The position numbers were made by a program, and so were the translations under genes. The notes below the pieces were generated by a model. It was not told the DNA's origin, searched no databases, and was given only the letters and a program-made list of their open reading frames with translations. This document shows, piece by piece, positions 44,274 to 55,503 of a stretch of 64,000 nt of DNA (position 1 is the first letter of the stretch; each line of letters starts with the position of its first letter). Origin of the DNA: Corbicula japonica (taxonomy: Eukaryota > Mollusca > Bivalvia > Venerida > Cyrenidae); NCBI GenBank assembly GCA_038501625.1, contig JAZAYU010000115.1:214501-278500 (forward strand), in the 5' to 3' direction.

Positions 44274-44451
44274 ACAGTAAAACCCCTCATTAAGACCGCC
44301 CTGAAATTAAGACCACTTTGCTAATAAGACCACTTGCGATGTCACATTTTACAGTTTTGCATTTTTTTCTACACCTATAAAAAGACCACCCCACTGTTAA
44401 GACCACTTTTTCCCAGTCCCAATGGTGGTCGTAATAGCGGGGTTTCACTGT
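44274..44451. mobile_element. Short pogo/Tigger-like element
   Basis: The left end ACAGTAAAACCCCTCATTAA with GACCGCC is an inverted relative of the right end (GGTGGTCGTAATAGCGGGGT, TTCACTGT). 'ttaagaccac' is repeated inside. CAGTGAAACC-type ends are common in pogo/Tigger relatives; at 178 bp there is no room for a transposase. Confidence 0.7.
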
Positions 44452-45328
44452 ATGTTAATTTTCTGCTTTTCGTACTATTTTTGTGACAGTAAATTACCAG
44501 TCATCCTGACCTTGCAGTAAGCATCAGCTACAAACACTGTTCTGTTGTTATATTGTCCGCAGTTGTCAGTGGCAGACGAAATCCTTGTGTTAATTGTTAC
44601 TGATTTTTTTGTATTTATTTTGTCAAAGCAAATTACTCAAAATTTGTACCAGTGTCCTTGACCTGGCATTCTGCTGCAGTTGAAGACTAGTGTTAATTGT
44701 TACTGCTTATTTATTTTCTTTTTGTTGGAATGTGAAAGTAGTAGCTAAGATTTTTATGTTCTGCTTTAATTTAACTTCAACATTTCTGGCACTGTTATGC
44801 TATTTTCTGTAACCCTCACAAAAAAGAAAGACAAGATAATGGTTATCTTGAATTGTATTAGTGCAAACTGGTGTGCAGAGGGCACTGAACCAAGTTATTG
44901 TGAAAAAAATGTGCAGACTTGTATATAAAGAGTAACATAAGTAGACTTTTGTGCTAAAGCATGCAGCTGATAATGATGTTCAGAGGGCGTGATTTTCTGC
45001 TTGTAGATGCATGAAAGATATTCCACTGTCTGAATGGGTTTCCCAGAATTGTGGAATTCTCTGGGAATCATAACTCATACAAGAATAAGCATACACTTGT
45101 AAAAGAGTTATGATTAAGGTATATAGCTGAATCAACAGATTTTACTCTTTAGTGCATCAAATCTAATACAAAGTTAATCTACAGAAATTAAAAATTGAGT
45201 CTTTAAATTGTGCGAGGTGATGTAATGATAATAAAAATGTAAAAAGTTAATAAAAATGTGGTTACCTATTGTTATAATTCTGGTGAATGGAGGAGGGTTA
45301 ACACCATATTATAATAAACTCAGATTCA
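44452..45328. other. No recognisable feature
   Basis: The phrase 'gtgttaattgttactg' occurs at about 44587 and 44691, suggesting an old local duplicate. No gene. Confidence 0.35.
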
Positions 45329-45340
45329 TTGGATAGAATG

Positions 45341-45628
45341 AATAATGTCACTGGAACTGCACAGTTAAATAGTCTGGCACTGAACTTCTTTCTTGATACA
45401 AAGATTGAAAAGTTGCAATATTTTGTCTACCTTTCTTCACTTGTAGTAGAGCAAGCACTTGATGCTAAGGAAATTTGTCAGAGCAAATTTAAGGAAGCAA
45501 TATTCGCAGCAATAACAGTGCCAAATCTGACTTTCACTGAAAGTGTTTGGTTGATATGGCAGGCCAGGTTCATAGATGTTGCATACAATATAAAGACTTC
45601 CGAGTTTATCATATCATGTCATGCGTAA
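45341..45628 (+). pseudogene. Degenerate LINE reverse-transcriptase fragment
   Basis: The open frame includes a run resembling the C-terminal end of non-LTR reverse transcriptases. Typical members read roughly 'hyd-x-x-F-x-YLGS-hyd ... D-x-EI-x-x-RI-x-x-A-x-x-A'. Here the residues are IEKLQYFVYLSSLV followed about ten residues later by AKEICQSKFKEAIFAA. Key positions such as the Gly of YLGS are lost, and no upstream catalytic domain (no YADD) is visible nearby. The frame has an alternative TTG start at 45329, and the ATG at 45341 has no start-site support, so this is a 5'-truncated relic. A chance match cannot be excluded without a search. Confidence 0.4.
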
Positions 45629-46274
45629 GTTGGACTTTCATGAAGGTTGGCAATCAATTATGATTTTTTTATGGTCATAACTCAAGAATTTGGCGAGGGG
45701 GAGTGTTTGCAAAAGTTGGAAGGACCCTTTTCACTGGCAATTTTCCCTCTGAAGATTTCTTTAAAATAACATTTTTCCACAAACAATTACTTCACGCATA
45801 GGGTTTGTTCATTCCCCCTTTAAAGGCAAAATCATACTGTTTTCCCCCATATTATAGATAGTCACCCCTTTCCCATGGCAATGAAAAAAGTCCTGATTTT
45901 GTTTTTTTCCATTGATAAACAAATTTAACACTGTCTAAGAATTCTTATTTATATGAACTTTGATGTGTTTCTTGGGTGTCTATTGCAGTTATATAGATGA
46001 ATGATAATTAATATAATAGTTATTGTAATGGTAATAAAATGCTTTAGTGGCCTACTTGAGTTTCATGGTTTTGGCCTTAGAGTGTTTCCATATTGTTAAG
46101 TTTTTTATGGTAGAATAAAACCAGTGGTAAATGCCAGGCAAATTCTTGGGACAACTTGTGTGGAATATTGGAAATGATGACACATGGTTTCCATTAAGTT
46201 GTTATCTGTAAATATTTCTTACAAAAAAAAAACAGTCTGAAATAATAAGAACCAGACAAATAAAAGTTCTGTGC
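45629..46274. other. No recognisable feature
   Basis: AT-rich; nothing supports a gene. Confidence 0.35.
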
Positions 46275-46349
46275 CTAAGATTATAAAACTGAGCATGGAA
46301 ACCAGTCTGTGGACTGGTTTCCGATCTCAGCTTTATAACCTTCAGCCCT
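46275..46349. repeat. P2 palindromic element, deleted to its outer ends
   Basis: AAGATTATAAAACTGAGCAT, GGAAACCAGTCTG then its inverse GGACTGGTTTCC and CTCAGCTTTATAACCTT: the outer stem is intact while the CCAAT-like centre is lost. Confidence 0.8.
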
Positions 46350-46413
46350 GTATTAATTAACTTAGTACCTGACATAATCTATACCTACTGTTTGAGGTTG
46401 TTACTGATTTTAA

Positions 46414-46611
46414 CCCTTTCTTCCATATATACGCCTTTTTACATGTGTGTGACCAGTGTAGATCCAGATCAGCTAGCACATTCATGCTGTCTGATCAGGA
46501 TCTGCACTGTTGGCTTTCTGGTAAAAATGATCTAATAAATCATTAAGTAAACAGCTGTTCTGGATCTACACTTTTCGCCCATGCAAATAGGCCTGCAGAT
46601 GGAGGAAAGGG
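46414..46611. repeat. P1 palindromic element, shares a TTAA with its neighbour
   Basis: TTAA at 46410-46413 and at 46612-46615. The first hairpin is complete (AGTGTAGATCCAGATCAGCT and partner); the second is shortened. It abuts the next P1 copy with only the 4-bp TTAA in between. Confidence 0.88.
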
Positions 46612-46615
46612 TTAA

Positions 46616-46849
46616 CCCATTCCTGTACAGACACACCTTTATTGCTAGGGCGAACAGTTTAGATCCAGATCAGCCGGCACATCCGTGCCGTCTGATCAGC
46701 ATCTAAACTGTTCGCTTTTTGATTCATTAGGTTATTTCTGACCAAAATGCGACCAGTGCAGATCCTGATCAGACGGCACGGATGTGCCGGCTGATCTAGA
46801 TCTACACTGGTCGCACACGCGTAAAAATGCGTATATATCCAGGAAAGGG
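46616..46849. repeat. P1 palindromic element, intact, opposite orientation
   Basis: TTAA (46612-46615) - CCCATTCCTGTACAG ... CCAGGAAAGGG - TTAA (46850-46853). Two intact hairpins: GCGAACAGTTTAGATCCAG with its partner CATCTAAACTGTTCGC, then TGCGACCAGTGCAGATCC with CTACACTGGTCGCA. The order of the two stems is reversed relative to the copy at 40070, so this copy is inverted. Confidence 0.92.
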
Positions 46850-48281
46850 TTAACTCAATTCAAGGTTCTTATAGCAAGATTGTGGATTGTCTACCTAAAA
46901 GCAACAGTAGAAAAGTCGTATTTCATGGAACTATTCAATTTCACAGTTGTCTTAATACTAATTGATAAGGTGAATAAATCTATTAAGTACTGTACTGTAA
47001 AAAATACCAAGGTAACAAACAAGAATTCTCAGATTTCATGCATGACCAAAAATGATATGTCTTGCTTGCTACTATAATATTTTGGTCTCAAATGTAGAAT
47101 CAATCACAGATTCTTGCTGAAAGTAATAATGATGAAGTTCAGTCATAAGAAGTTATTACAGTATTAAGATCATTAATGAATGGTTATATATCACAGTTTC
47201 TGATCTTGAAAAATTGCCAATTCATTACACAGTTCACAACTTTTTATGCTGGCAGATAGTGAGAGGCATTAATAGTTGCTCTTGTCCCATCAGTCGGTCA
47301 AACAAATATTGTTTTTTTAAAACTTCTCTTTCACTATCTTTTGGATTTGTGTTTAATGCACTGATGAAGTGATTATCTTGGATAATAGAAATAATTATTT
47401 TTATGACCAGTATTACATGTACTGGAGTCATATGTATGTAGCAGATTTATTACTTAATACACAGCCCATCAGGCAGAAGCATGAAGAAAACAATGACAAT
47501 ATCTTGTTACAAGTGGGATCACGGTCCGGTCGACTGTCTAATTTTAAATGAAAATGTTTAGAATAAACACATCCAATATACAGACAGCATTTATTGAAAT
47601 GAGTTGCTGCATACTGTTTTGTTCTTCGAACCTTTCTTTAAATTGGAACTCTTGCAGAGATAGGACCAGTTTCTTAAGTACAGTCTAAGACATTGACCTG
47701 AGTGGCTCAGTTTGCATATTGGTTAAAAATCCAAATGAATATAAGTGATAAACTCTTAAGAATGTGGACCTTAGTATTATAAGAGACCAGATTCTTTCCC
47801 TGCTATGAAATCTATGATTCTTTAGATAATGAAAGGCTTCAAAAAGGCCTTCACTCTGTGTGAGATTTAAATAATGAGAACACTGGGATAGAACTATTTT
47901 CCTTCAAAATGAAATTACCAGAATTACCTAGTACACATGAAATTCAGATACAGGTTGATTATTATGAGACAAACAGCTTATGAAATTACACCAATTATTT
48001 TGTATATTATTACCTGGGTTCATTTTAGTCTGTTTAGTTGCAGAGATTTAAACAGCTTTAGGTAAGCTCAATAATAAAACTAGATTTTCAAATACTCGGC
48101 ACAGTCTTTGATGATTCGAAAAGTATTCTTTGGTAGCCAAAAAAAAAATAAAAATAAATGCAAAAGAAATTTGTTGACAACCCTAATAGTTTGAGTGGCA
48201 TTTATGAGCAACAACAGTATTCTTGAAGGGAAATACTGTGAAATGTATGCCAAAATGTTCCAAGTGACTTGCTGGTTCTTG
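46850..48281. other. No recognisable feature
   Basis: Short frames (60-97 codons) on both strands have no recognised domain; AT-rich. Confidence 0.35.
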
Positions 48282-48755
48282 AGCACTGCATTCAAGACAT
48301 TGCACTATGTGCTTAGTACTGTATTCAAGACATTGCACTATGTGCTGAGTACTGTATTCAAGACATTGAACTATGTGCTGAGTACTGTATTCAAGACATT
48401 GCACTATTTGCCTAGTACTGCATTCAAGACATTGCACTATGTGCCGAGTACTGTATTCAAGACATTGCACTATGTGCCAAGTACTGCATTCAAGACATTG
48501 AACTATGTGCTGAGTACTGTATTCAAGACATTGCACTATGTGCCAAGTACTGCATTCAAGACATTGCACTATGTGCCCAGTACTGTATTCAAGACATTGA
48601 ACTATGTGCTGAGTACTGTATTCAAGACATTGAACTATGTGCTGAGTACTGTATTCAAGACATTGCACTATGTGCCGAGTACTGTATTCAAGACATTGAA
48701 CTATGTGCTGAGTACTGTATTCAAGACATTGAACTATGTGCTGAGTACTGTATTT
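48282..48755. repeat. 33-bp minisatellite, 14 units plus a partial
   Basis: The unit is of the type GTACTGTATTCAAGACATTG + CACTATGTGCTGA, repeated without any length change, so the frame stays open on both strands (about 200 codons each). Units vary at only a few positions (T/C in TATTC, C/A in TTGCAC, and the last bases). The array abuts the P1 copy at 48763. The open frames follow from the stop-free 33-bp unit and are not taken as genes. Confidence 0.95.
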
Positions 48756-48762
48756 ACCACTG

Positions 48763-48947
48763 TCAATCCAGATCTGTTGGCACATCTAATCTGATCTGGA
48801 TCTTCACTGGTTACCTTTTGGTCAGAAATAACTCAATGAATCTTAAAGCACAGTGTAAATCCTGATTGGACAGTTACAATAAGCTTGCTGATCTAGATCT
48901 AAACAGTTCACCAAAGTGATAAAAGTTGTATCTGTGATGTAAAGGGT
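48763..48947. repeat. P1 palindromic element next to the minisatellite
   Basis: TCAATCCAGATCTGTTGGCAC starts within the first hairpin; the left end is replaced by the minisatellite. It ends 'gatgtaaaggg' before TTAA. Confidence 0.75.
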
Positions 48948-49379
48948 TAATAAATTTCTTTAAACATCCAGTGAAGAATAAATGGACAGAAAACTAAGAG
49001 TCTGTTTCATGAATTCATGGGTGAACAGAGTTAATCATCTCTGATATTGCTGGAGGAAATTAAGCTTGGCAGGTATTTTGTAAGGTGGCACCTGCGTGTT
49101 GGGATATCTTGCCTGGTCTGTCAGGATTTCCTGATAGATCAGGCTTTTCCATGTTAGCCAAGCTGTTTCTGCAGAATCTCTGTTTTAATGTCAAGCCCTC
49201 AGTACAATTACAACTAATACAATCATTTTGCATCCTTCAGTATTATCCATCTACTGAATTGTTCTTTTTAATGACTCTGGTGATGGGTGGGGAATGTGTG
49301 TAGAATAAAACAGCTTGGGAAAGCGGATAGTTACTATAGAAGGGGACCTAACTTGAGACCAACAACCAATATTATACAA
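48948..49379. other. No recognisable feature
   Basis: A 72-codon frame at 49085 has no recognised family features. Confidence 0.35.
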
Positions 49380-49514
49380 TTATTTACTTATTAGCTGGGG
49401 AATATGCTGTGATATTGACTTAAAAAATCGTTATTGACCGAGGCGATAGCCGAGGTCAATAACGATTTTTGCGGTCAATATCAACAGCATATTTCCCAGC
49501 TAATAAGTAAATAA
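49380..49514. repeat. Long near-perfect hairpin, 60-bp arms
   Basis: The left arm starts TTATTTACTTATTAGCTGGG and reaches CGTTATTGACC. The right arm is its inverse with few mismatches, ending CCAGCTAATAAGTAAATAA. The tip is GAGGCGATAGCCGAG, which can itself pair (GGC/GCC). Such near-perfect arms imply a young foldback element. Confidence 0.9.
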
Positions 49515-49518
49515 CTGT

Positions 49519-49713
49519 TTTATTACATGAACTATAAATAGTTATATATTAGTTTATTACATGAACTATAAATAATATAAAAGATGAAAACTTTCGCATT
49601 CTATTTATAGACAGGTCAATATCAGCGAAATCGGGTCAATATCTAGATTTATTGACTCGGTTATTTTGGGGGTGTGACCAATCACGTTGTGTCTATTTAT
49701 AGTTCATGTAATA
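49519..49713. mobile_element. Short TIR element beside the hairpin
   Basis: TTTATTACATGAACTATAAA opens it. The inverse (TTTATAGTTCATGTAATAAA) closes it at about 49694-49713. The left end is duplicated in tandem (second copy from about 49553). The interior has 'ggtcaatatcagcgaaatcg' and 'gtcaatatctag', resembling the 'ggtcaatatc' of the hairpin next to it, so the two may be one family. Confidence 0.75.
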
Positions 49714-50350
49714 AATTTAATTAAACACTCATTTTTTTCATAATGTAGAACTCTATTTAAAAAAAGCTACTTAATTTTCTTACATTCTAATATTTTGAAG
49801 CTTTGATTGCCTGGTGTCACTTGGTCTTAGAAATATGGGTAAGTTGCGCCAAAAATGCAGAGCCAACAAAACAGAGGAATATTATATAGAGGTATTTCAT
49901 AAAATAAAAATATACTGTTCTGGATTTTATATAGCATGAGAGGCCCTCTAATAATTTGCAAACATTTTTCTGTTATACTTTTAATCCACAGAGGAACATT
50001 TCATTATTATATACCTCGATTCAGAGCAATCTATAATACTGCTAAAGGCACAGGGGGGTCACAGCCAGTTTTCTCATTGCTGCTTTACCCTGGAATAAAT
50101 GTAAATTTTTGTAATATCCAGAATTTTTTGAATTTTTGCATTCCTGATTTTCTTGAGAAACTACCTGTCATGTCAAATGTTATGGAATATCTGTTGTTAT
50201 AAGATTTTGTTTGCAGATTACTGTTTTACAGCAATAACTGATGTTTCAGCTGTTTTTATACCAATTTTGTAAAACAACAAATCTGTTGTGATTAACTTGC
50301 ACTGAACTTGTCATAAATCGTTATTTCATTGTTTTGTTTATCATCAGAAA
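49714..50350. other. No recognisable feature
   Basis: The 88-codon frame at 49936 is unsupported; AT-rich sequence otherwise. Confidence 0.35.
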
Positions 50351-50582
50351 CCCTTTACTTCAAGCATGTGGTTTTTATCACATTGGCAAGCAGTGTAGAT
50401 CCAGATCAGCCTGCACATCAGTGCCATCTGATCAGGATCTACAATGTTCACTTTTAGAACCATTAAATTAGTTTTGACCAAGAAGGGAATCATGCAGATC
50501 TTGATCAGACTGCATCAATGTGCATGTTGATCTGGATCTACACTGGTCACATGTAATAAAGGCATTTTCATGTAGTAATGGG
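50351..50582. repeat. P1 palindromic element, full length
   Basis: CCCTTTACTTCAAGCATG ... CATGTAGTAATGGG; arms AGTGTAGATCCAGATCAGCC and GTTGATCTGGATCTACACTG are complete. Confidence 0.82.
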
Positions 50583-52044
50583 TAAAGTGAGAATTTTATG
50601 GGAATGTCTGGTATAAATATCCATGTCTACACATTTAAATATTCAATTCTTTTGTTTAGACTGAACAAACTCAAAAGAAATTTCAAATTTAAAAGCAAAT
50701 TTACAATTCATGCATTATTTATGATGTGTCGTGTTTGTACATAGATAAAGTTTTAGAAGGTTTTAAAGATGTTTGCTTTGTACTTAGTTTGGGCAAGTTG
50801 TTGAGAGATCTGTGTTGAGTTCATATATTGCTTAATTGATGGTCCTTTTAGAGGAAGACTGTAAACATTGAGTCAGGTACTTTAAGTATATTTAATTTGA
50901 CTGTTCAAATAAGATCAGTACTTGCACAAGAACACTTACAGTTATTTGTCTTATCTTTATATGATCTGGTGAAATTATAATGTATATAATTATTAAATCA
51001 TAATTTTGTTCAGGTCAAGTTATATTCAAGTTTTTTCCTATTGTTTCAATAAAATTGATACTGTACTATCATTTTAAATTTGAGGGGACCTAGTGTTTGC
51101 ATAATACCGGCAAATAAAGAATTTGTGGAGTCATGAATTCGGGCAGCTGTATTATTCTATTATGAAACATTCTTAAATGGTGGTTGAATTTCGTGCACTT
51201 TTCCAAACGCAAAATACGCAAAAATTAACCTGTAGAAATAAAATGATAACACAGTACTCATTATTATGTATTGCATCAGTCATATGTTAATTTCTCTGAT
51301 TTTATTAGTTTTTATGCTGATACTCATAAAATGTAACTGAAAATTATAATCTTATTATTATGGTGTCCAATTGCTTGAGGAAGATGGCTCAAACAAACAG
51401 TGACTTAATCTGCAATATTTTTATCTTCACCCAAAACATTATGATTATTTTTGACACATTTTATTTTCTCATTATCAATTTTATGGTTTAGATTCAAGTG
51501 TCACTACAAGAATTATCAGTAATCTCCCTCTAGTGTTTGCATTATCTGCCCTTATCTGTGTTGTTATCTCCCCTGCTGTTATAAATCCCCATATTTTTGT
51601 CTTTGTTTGCTGGGACGGACTGCAATTTATAAGAGTTTATTACATGTACCTATAAATATTTAAATAAATATTTGAATAAGTGTTTGAATTGATGTTACAG
51701 TCAATATTTGAACAGGTCATAAATGTCGGCATGTGCTCTCTTGTAATTATTATGTATGTGAATTACACACGCCTGTAATTATATTGTATGTGAATTGCAC
51801 ACATTTTGCTGGGCATCAGCTGCACATGTTGACTGGAATAGGTTTTCTTGCCGTTTTTCACATGTATGAAACCAAACAGCTTGGATGAGAGCATGTTGAA
51901 ACTTGGATTTCTTTTACTATACCAATAAAGTGTAGCCCAATTTTTTTATTATTTCAGACTTCATTACTGCATTAGAATATTTTCAGACATATAACATACA
52001 TTGTAATGTTTTGGGCAGGAATATTAAGAGATTTTGTGTTTTAA
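50583..52044. other. No gene; one small 32-bp tandem duplicate
   Basis: 'tgtaattattatgtatgtga' starts at 51742 and a near copy at 51774, each followed by 'attacacac' or 'attgcacac'. The rest is AT-rich without visible features. Confidence 0.45.
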
Positions 52045-52120
52045 CCCTTTCCTCCTGCCAGCTGATCTGGATCTACACTGGTCGCACACGCATAAAAAGG
52101 CGTATATATGGAGGAAAGGG
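52045..52120. repeat. P1 palindromic element, 76-bp deletion derivative
   Basis: TTAA - CCCTTTCCTCC joined directly to GCCAGCTGATCTGGATCTAC and GGTCGCACACGC, ending GGAGGAAAGGG - TTAA. Both ends and both TTAA sites are intact, while the first hairpin and centre are lost. Confidence 0.88.
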
Positions 52121-52304
52121 TTAAACAAAAAAGATTTGGGTTTCAACTGAAGATGATCTTCAGTTCTAATGAGGGGAATTCTGGCTCATAATGAGGGAAA
52201 TGTTGGTTTCAAATAAGGGAAAATTGGGTTTTAAGAGGGATTTTGACTTTAAAATGTTCTTCAAATAAGATTTTTTTATTTTCATGATGTGAAAGGGTCG
52301 TTAA

Positions 52305-52426
52305 CCCATTCCTTTTATCACATTGGCAACCAGTGAAGGTCCAGATCAGCTGGCACCCCAGTGCACACTGATGTGCAGGCTGATCTTGATCGATATTGTT
52401 AACCCATGAGATAATGGAGTAAAGGA
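52305..52426. repeat. P1 palindromic element, internally deleted
   Basis: TTAA - CCCATTCCTTTTATC ... GGAGTAAAGGA - TTAA, with CAGTGAAGGTCCAGATCAGC and GCAGGCTGATCTTGATCG remaining. Confidence 0.8.
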
Positions 52427-53424
52427 TTAATATCTAAATGCTAAATCCCATCAGAATAAGAAAAACTTGTAAGGTCTGGATTTTAAGCTTTTATGCTTTA
52501 TATCTTAACATTTTATTAGTTTGAAAAAAGGTGGATAAATGCATAAAAATTGTGTTTTAACTCACCAGTTATTTTGCTACAATCTATTACGCTAGTGTTA
52601 CTCTTTTTGAGCTTCAAAATTTATTGCTTTTAAATAGTTTGGTTGGTATGAAAAGTTAAATAGTGGAAAGAAGTGTCTGTATAGAAAGGGATTACAGTTT
52701 CCTTCAGCTGTCTTAAGACCACAATGGCTTTGTATAAGACATGTAAATTGAAATTTAGATCTAGTTTTGTTATGATCAGAGAAAAATAAAAGATTTGTGA
52801 CATGGTAGGGTAGTGATAAAGGCATGACATTCCTTCACTTTGTTCAAGTTTTAATACCAATTTTCATAGATAACGGTTGATAAATTTAACAGCTCCGAGA
52901 TAAGTTATAGTTATATATGAGGCCCATTAGTAGACACATTGATCAAATTTGACAATTCTAATCCCTGCTTGTTTTCAAATAAATGTTAATTTTTGTTCAT
53001 CAATTGAATCGATTCCTGAACATTTCAACGTCAAACTGATTCCATTCAATTTTTGTTTTTGCATGTCTTTGTGCAGCTAAATCAAAAGCTATTCGATTTG
53101 TTTGTTACATTTGTGAATATTTATTTCAAAGAGTTGTAACTATGAAGGCTGTTACATTTCATTTCGTTTCAGAAATTGATCAATACAATTTGCATAAATG
53201 TTAGTTGATTTGAGTTTCCCTTATGTTATATTATGGAAATGTTATTACAATGTTACATGTTTACCTTAATTGTATTTTGATTATTTGAAATGTGTTGTAT
53301 AATTTACCTTAAATAAATGTATAAAACATAAGGTTTCTGTTATTGAGAGCAAATACAAAGTTTAACATTGTAATTATTGTTACATATGTTAGCACTGCAT
53401 GCTTTATTTTTTAATGCTAATTGT
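52427..53424. other. No recognisable feature
   Basis: Overlapping minus-strand frames at 52598-52860 have no recognised features. Confidence 0.35.
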
Positions 53425-53664
53425 ATTGGCAACCAGTGTAGACTTATATCAGTGATCAGGGTCTACACTGTTGGCCATTCAGTTGATGAACATTGAAGTC
53501 CATAATAATGTGTGTGCAACATGTGTAGACACAGATGTGCTGGCTGATCTTGATCTGCAGTGGACTCATCTTGGTCAGAAATAACCAATAACAATGGATG
53601 TGCCTGCTGATCTGGATCTACACTGTTTGCTCATGCAGTAAAGGTGTTTTGGTGGAGTAAAGGG
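53425..53664. repeat. P1 palindromic element, rearranged
   Basis: The left end begins within the first hairpin (GGCAACCAGTGTAGAC). The centre carries an extra 'gtgctggctgatcttgatctg' arm. The right end is normal (GGAGTAAAGGG - TTAA). Confidence 0.75.
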
Positions 53665-53751
53665 TTAATATCTAAAAACATCCAAATGAAGAATGAATAG
53701 ACTGACATTGATTTAAGTTGAGTGCATTATATTCATTTGATTATGGTTTAA

Positions 53752-53964
53752 CCCTTTGAGCCATGGTTTACAACTTTTATCCCATGGGCAAAACTTGTAG
53801 ATCCAGATCAGCTGGCACATCTGTGCCAACTGATCAAGATCTACACTGTTTTTAGATTCAATAGGTAATTTTTATCCTGATGCAAACTGTGTAGATCCAG
53901 TCAGATTTGCTGGATTAGATCTGGATTTATACTGGGATAAAAGGTGTATACATGTAGTAAAGGG
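53752..53964. repeat. P1 palindromic element, full length
   Basis: TTAA - CCCTTTGAGCCATGG ... CATGTAGTAAAGGG - TTAA; CTTGTAGATCCAGATCAGCT and its partner form the first hairpin. Confidence 0.85.
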
Positions 53965-54072
53965 TTAAAGCTGAGCAGCTGTGCTAATATTATGCAATGA
54001 TACTTGCAAAACAAAAGCTCCAGTTTGTGAAGGTGTGTATACTGAGAAAAGGTGTATACTAAACAGTTCTTG

Positions 54073-54222
54073 CCCCCCCCCCCCCCCCCAATAAATTGTG
54101 GCCAGCCCAGCCCCCCTAAATTGTGGCCAGCCCAGTCTCCCTAAATTGTGGCCAGCCCAGTCCCCCTAAATTGTGCCCAGTCCAGTCCCCCTGAATTTTG
54201 GCCAGTACAGCCCCAAATCCTG
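54073..54222. repeat. 17-base C run and 25-bp tandem repeat
   Basis: Seventeen C residues (54073-54089) precede about five copies of a 25-bp unit. 'aaattgtggcc' or a close form starts at 54093, 54118, 54143, 54168 and 54193. The units end in 'agtccccct', so the C run may have grown from them. Confidence 0.9.
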
Positions 54223-54429
54223 CCAGTATGGATAACAGTTAATGGCCATAAAACAGTAGCCTCTAAAATACATTTTGAAAGTTGCATGCAGCTCAACAAG
54301 CTGTAGGTGAACTGGAGAGGACAAACCTAGCAGATATTGATACCACATAACTGTGTTAGATACACTGGTTAGTTGTAGGTAAAATAGCATGAACTGCAAA
54401 GCCAAGATGACAGTAATGCTTCTGCTATA

Positions 54430-54616
54430 TTTGATGATGATAATCCAGGGGATGATGATGTTGATGATGATGATGATGGTTTGTGAAGATAGTGATGATG
54501 ATATATGGCAATGGTGATGATGATGATGGTGATTGTTGGTGATGATGATGATTGGTTGGTGATGATGGAGATGGTGATGATCATATATGATGGTGATGAT
54601 GATGATGGTGATGACA
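54430..54616. repeat. Interrupted (GAT)n microsatellite
   Basis: Long runs of GAT/GGT triplets, broken by short unique pieces. The Asp/Met- and Ser/Ile/His-rich frames on both strands derive from the triplet repeat. Confidence 0.95.
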
Positions 54617-55503
54617 ACACTAATAGTAGTAAAGACGGTGCTTATGATGTCCAATTGTCAATGATATTAAGTCCCAATAGAATTCACCTTTTTCTTGGAC
54701 ATGTTGCTGTTATCCAGTTGTCTCTTGGGCGAGCTCTCTGTGTTGCTAAGTACATTAAGTATCTTTTCTGCAAATAATTGGGTCACCAGGTCAATCTACT
54801 AGTATTAAATATACATGTGCAGAAACACTGCCATCGTATTAAATGGGAAATTTTAGTTAATAAAATTGAAAATTCATGGAGTATTCTCTCCTCAAAAGGT
54901 GGATGCCACAAAAAACATTTTAATCATGGTGGAAGCTTCATGCAGACATAAATTTAGGTCCTGAAAAGATGGCTAAACCTTTCATCTTTTGTGTTTATCT
55001 CAGACAACATGAATGAAATGTTCCCAGCAAAGGTGTGAGGTCATTTTGATCAAGGTCAACATAACTTTTACTTAAATTGTAAAATGATTCCAATAAGAAA
55101 CATTTGGGATCGACAACATAATTATGAGGCTGCTATTCTTTGCAAATTTTGCCTTGTTATTTTGGTATTTTATAAGCTAATCCACTTCACATTCAGATTT
55201 AATTAGCATGAAAAATGAGAATTCTCAAAAAACCACAGAATGTCTGAATTGCACCTTTGCCAGACACACTTAAGTAATGCAGCAAGATTGACAATGAGGT
55301 ATGGCTCAGTGGTGGAGAATTAACCATGTTATTTAACAGGAATCAGTAAGAAGCTGTTTTAATTTGCTGCTACTTAGCATCTTATTATACTCACTGAACT
55401 CTGATGATCTTTGATAAATTAAACCTATCAGCACACATGTAGTTCCTGTATTAGGTTCTGTCTAGATTACAGTGGGTTATGAAATGAGTTACTTAGCAGT
55501 TTA
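54617..55503. other. No recognisable feature
   Basis: AT-rich; nothing supports a gene. Confidence 0.35.

Noticed and set aside
48183..48794. Open frames of about 200 codons on both strands as repeat proteins
   Set aside because: They are produced by a stop-free 33-bp minisatellite; both strands are open at once and neither has a domain outside the repeat.
54166..54777. His/Ile/Ser-rich and Asp/Met-rich frames as low-complexity proteins
   Set aside because: They are translations of the (GAT)n microsatellite in different frames.
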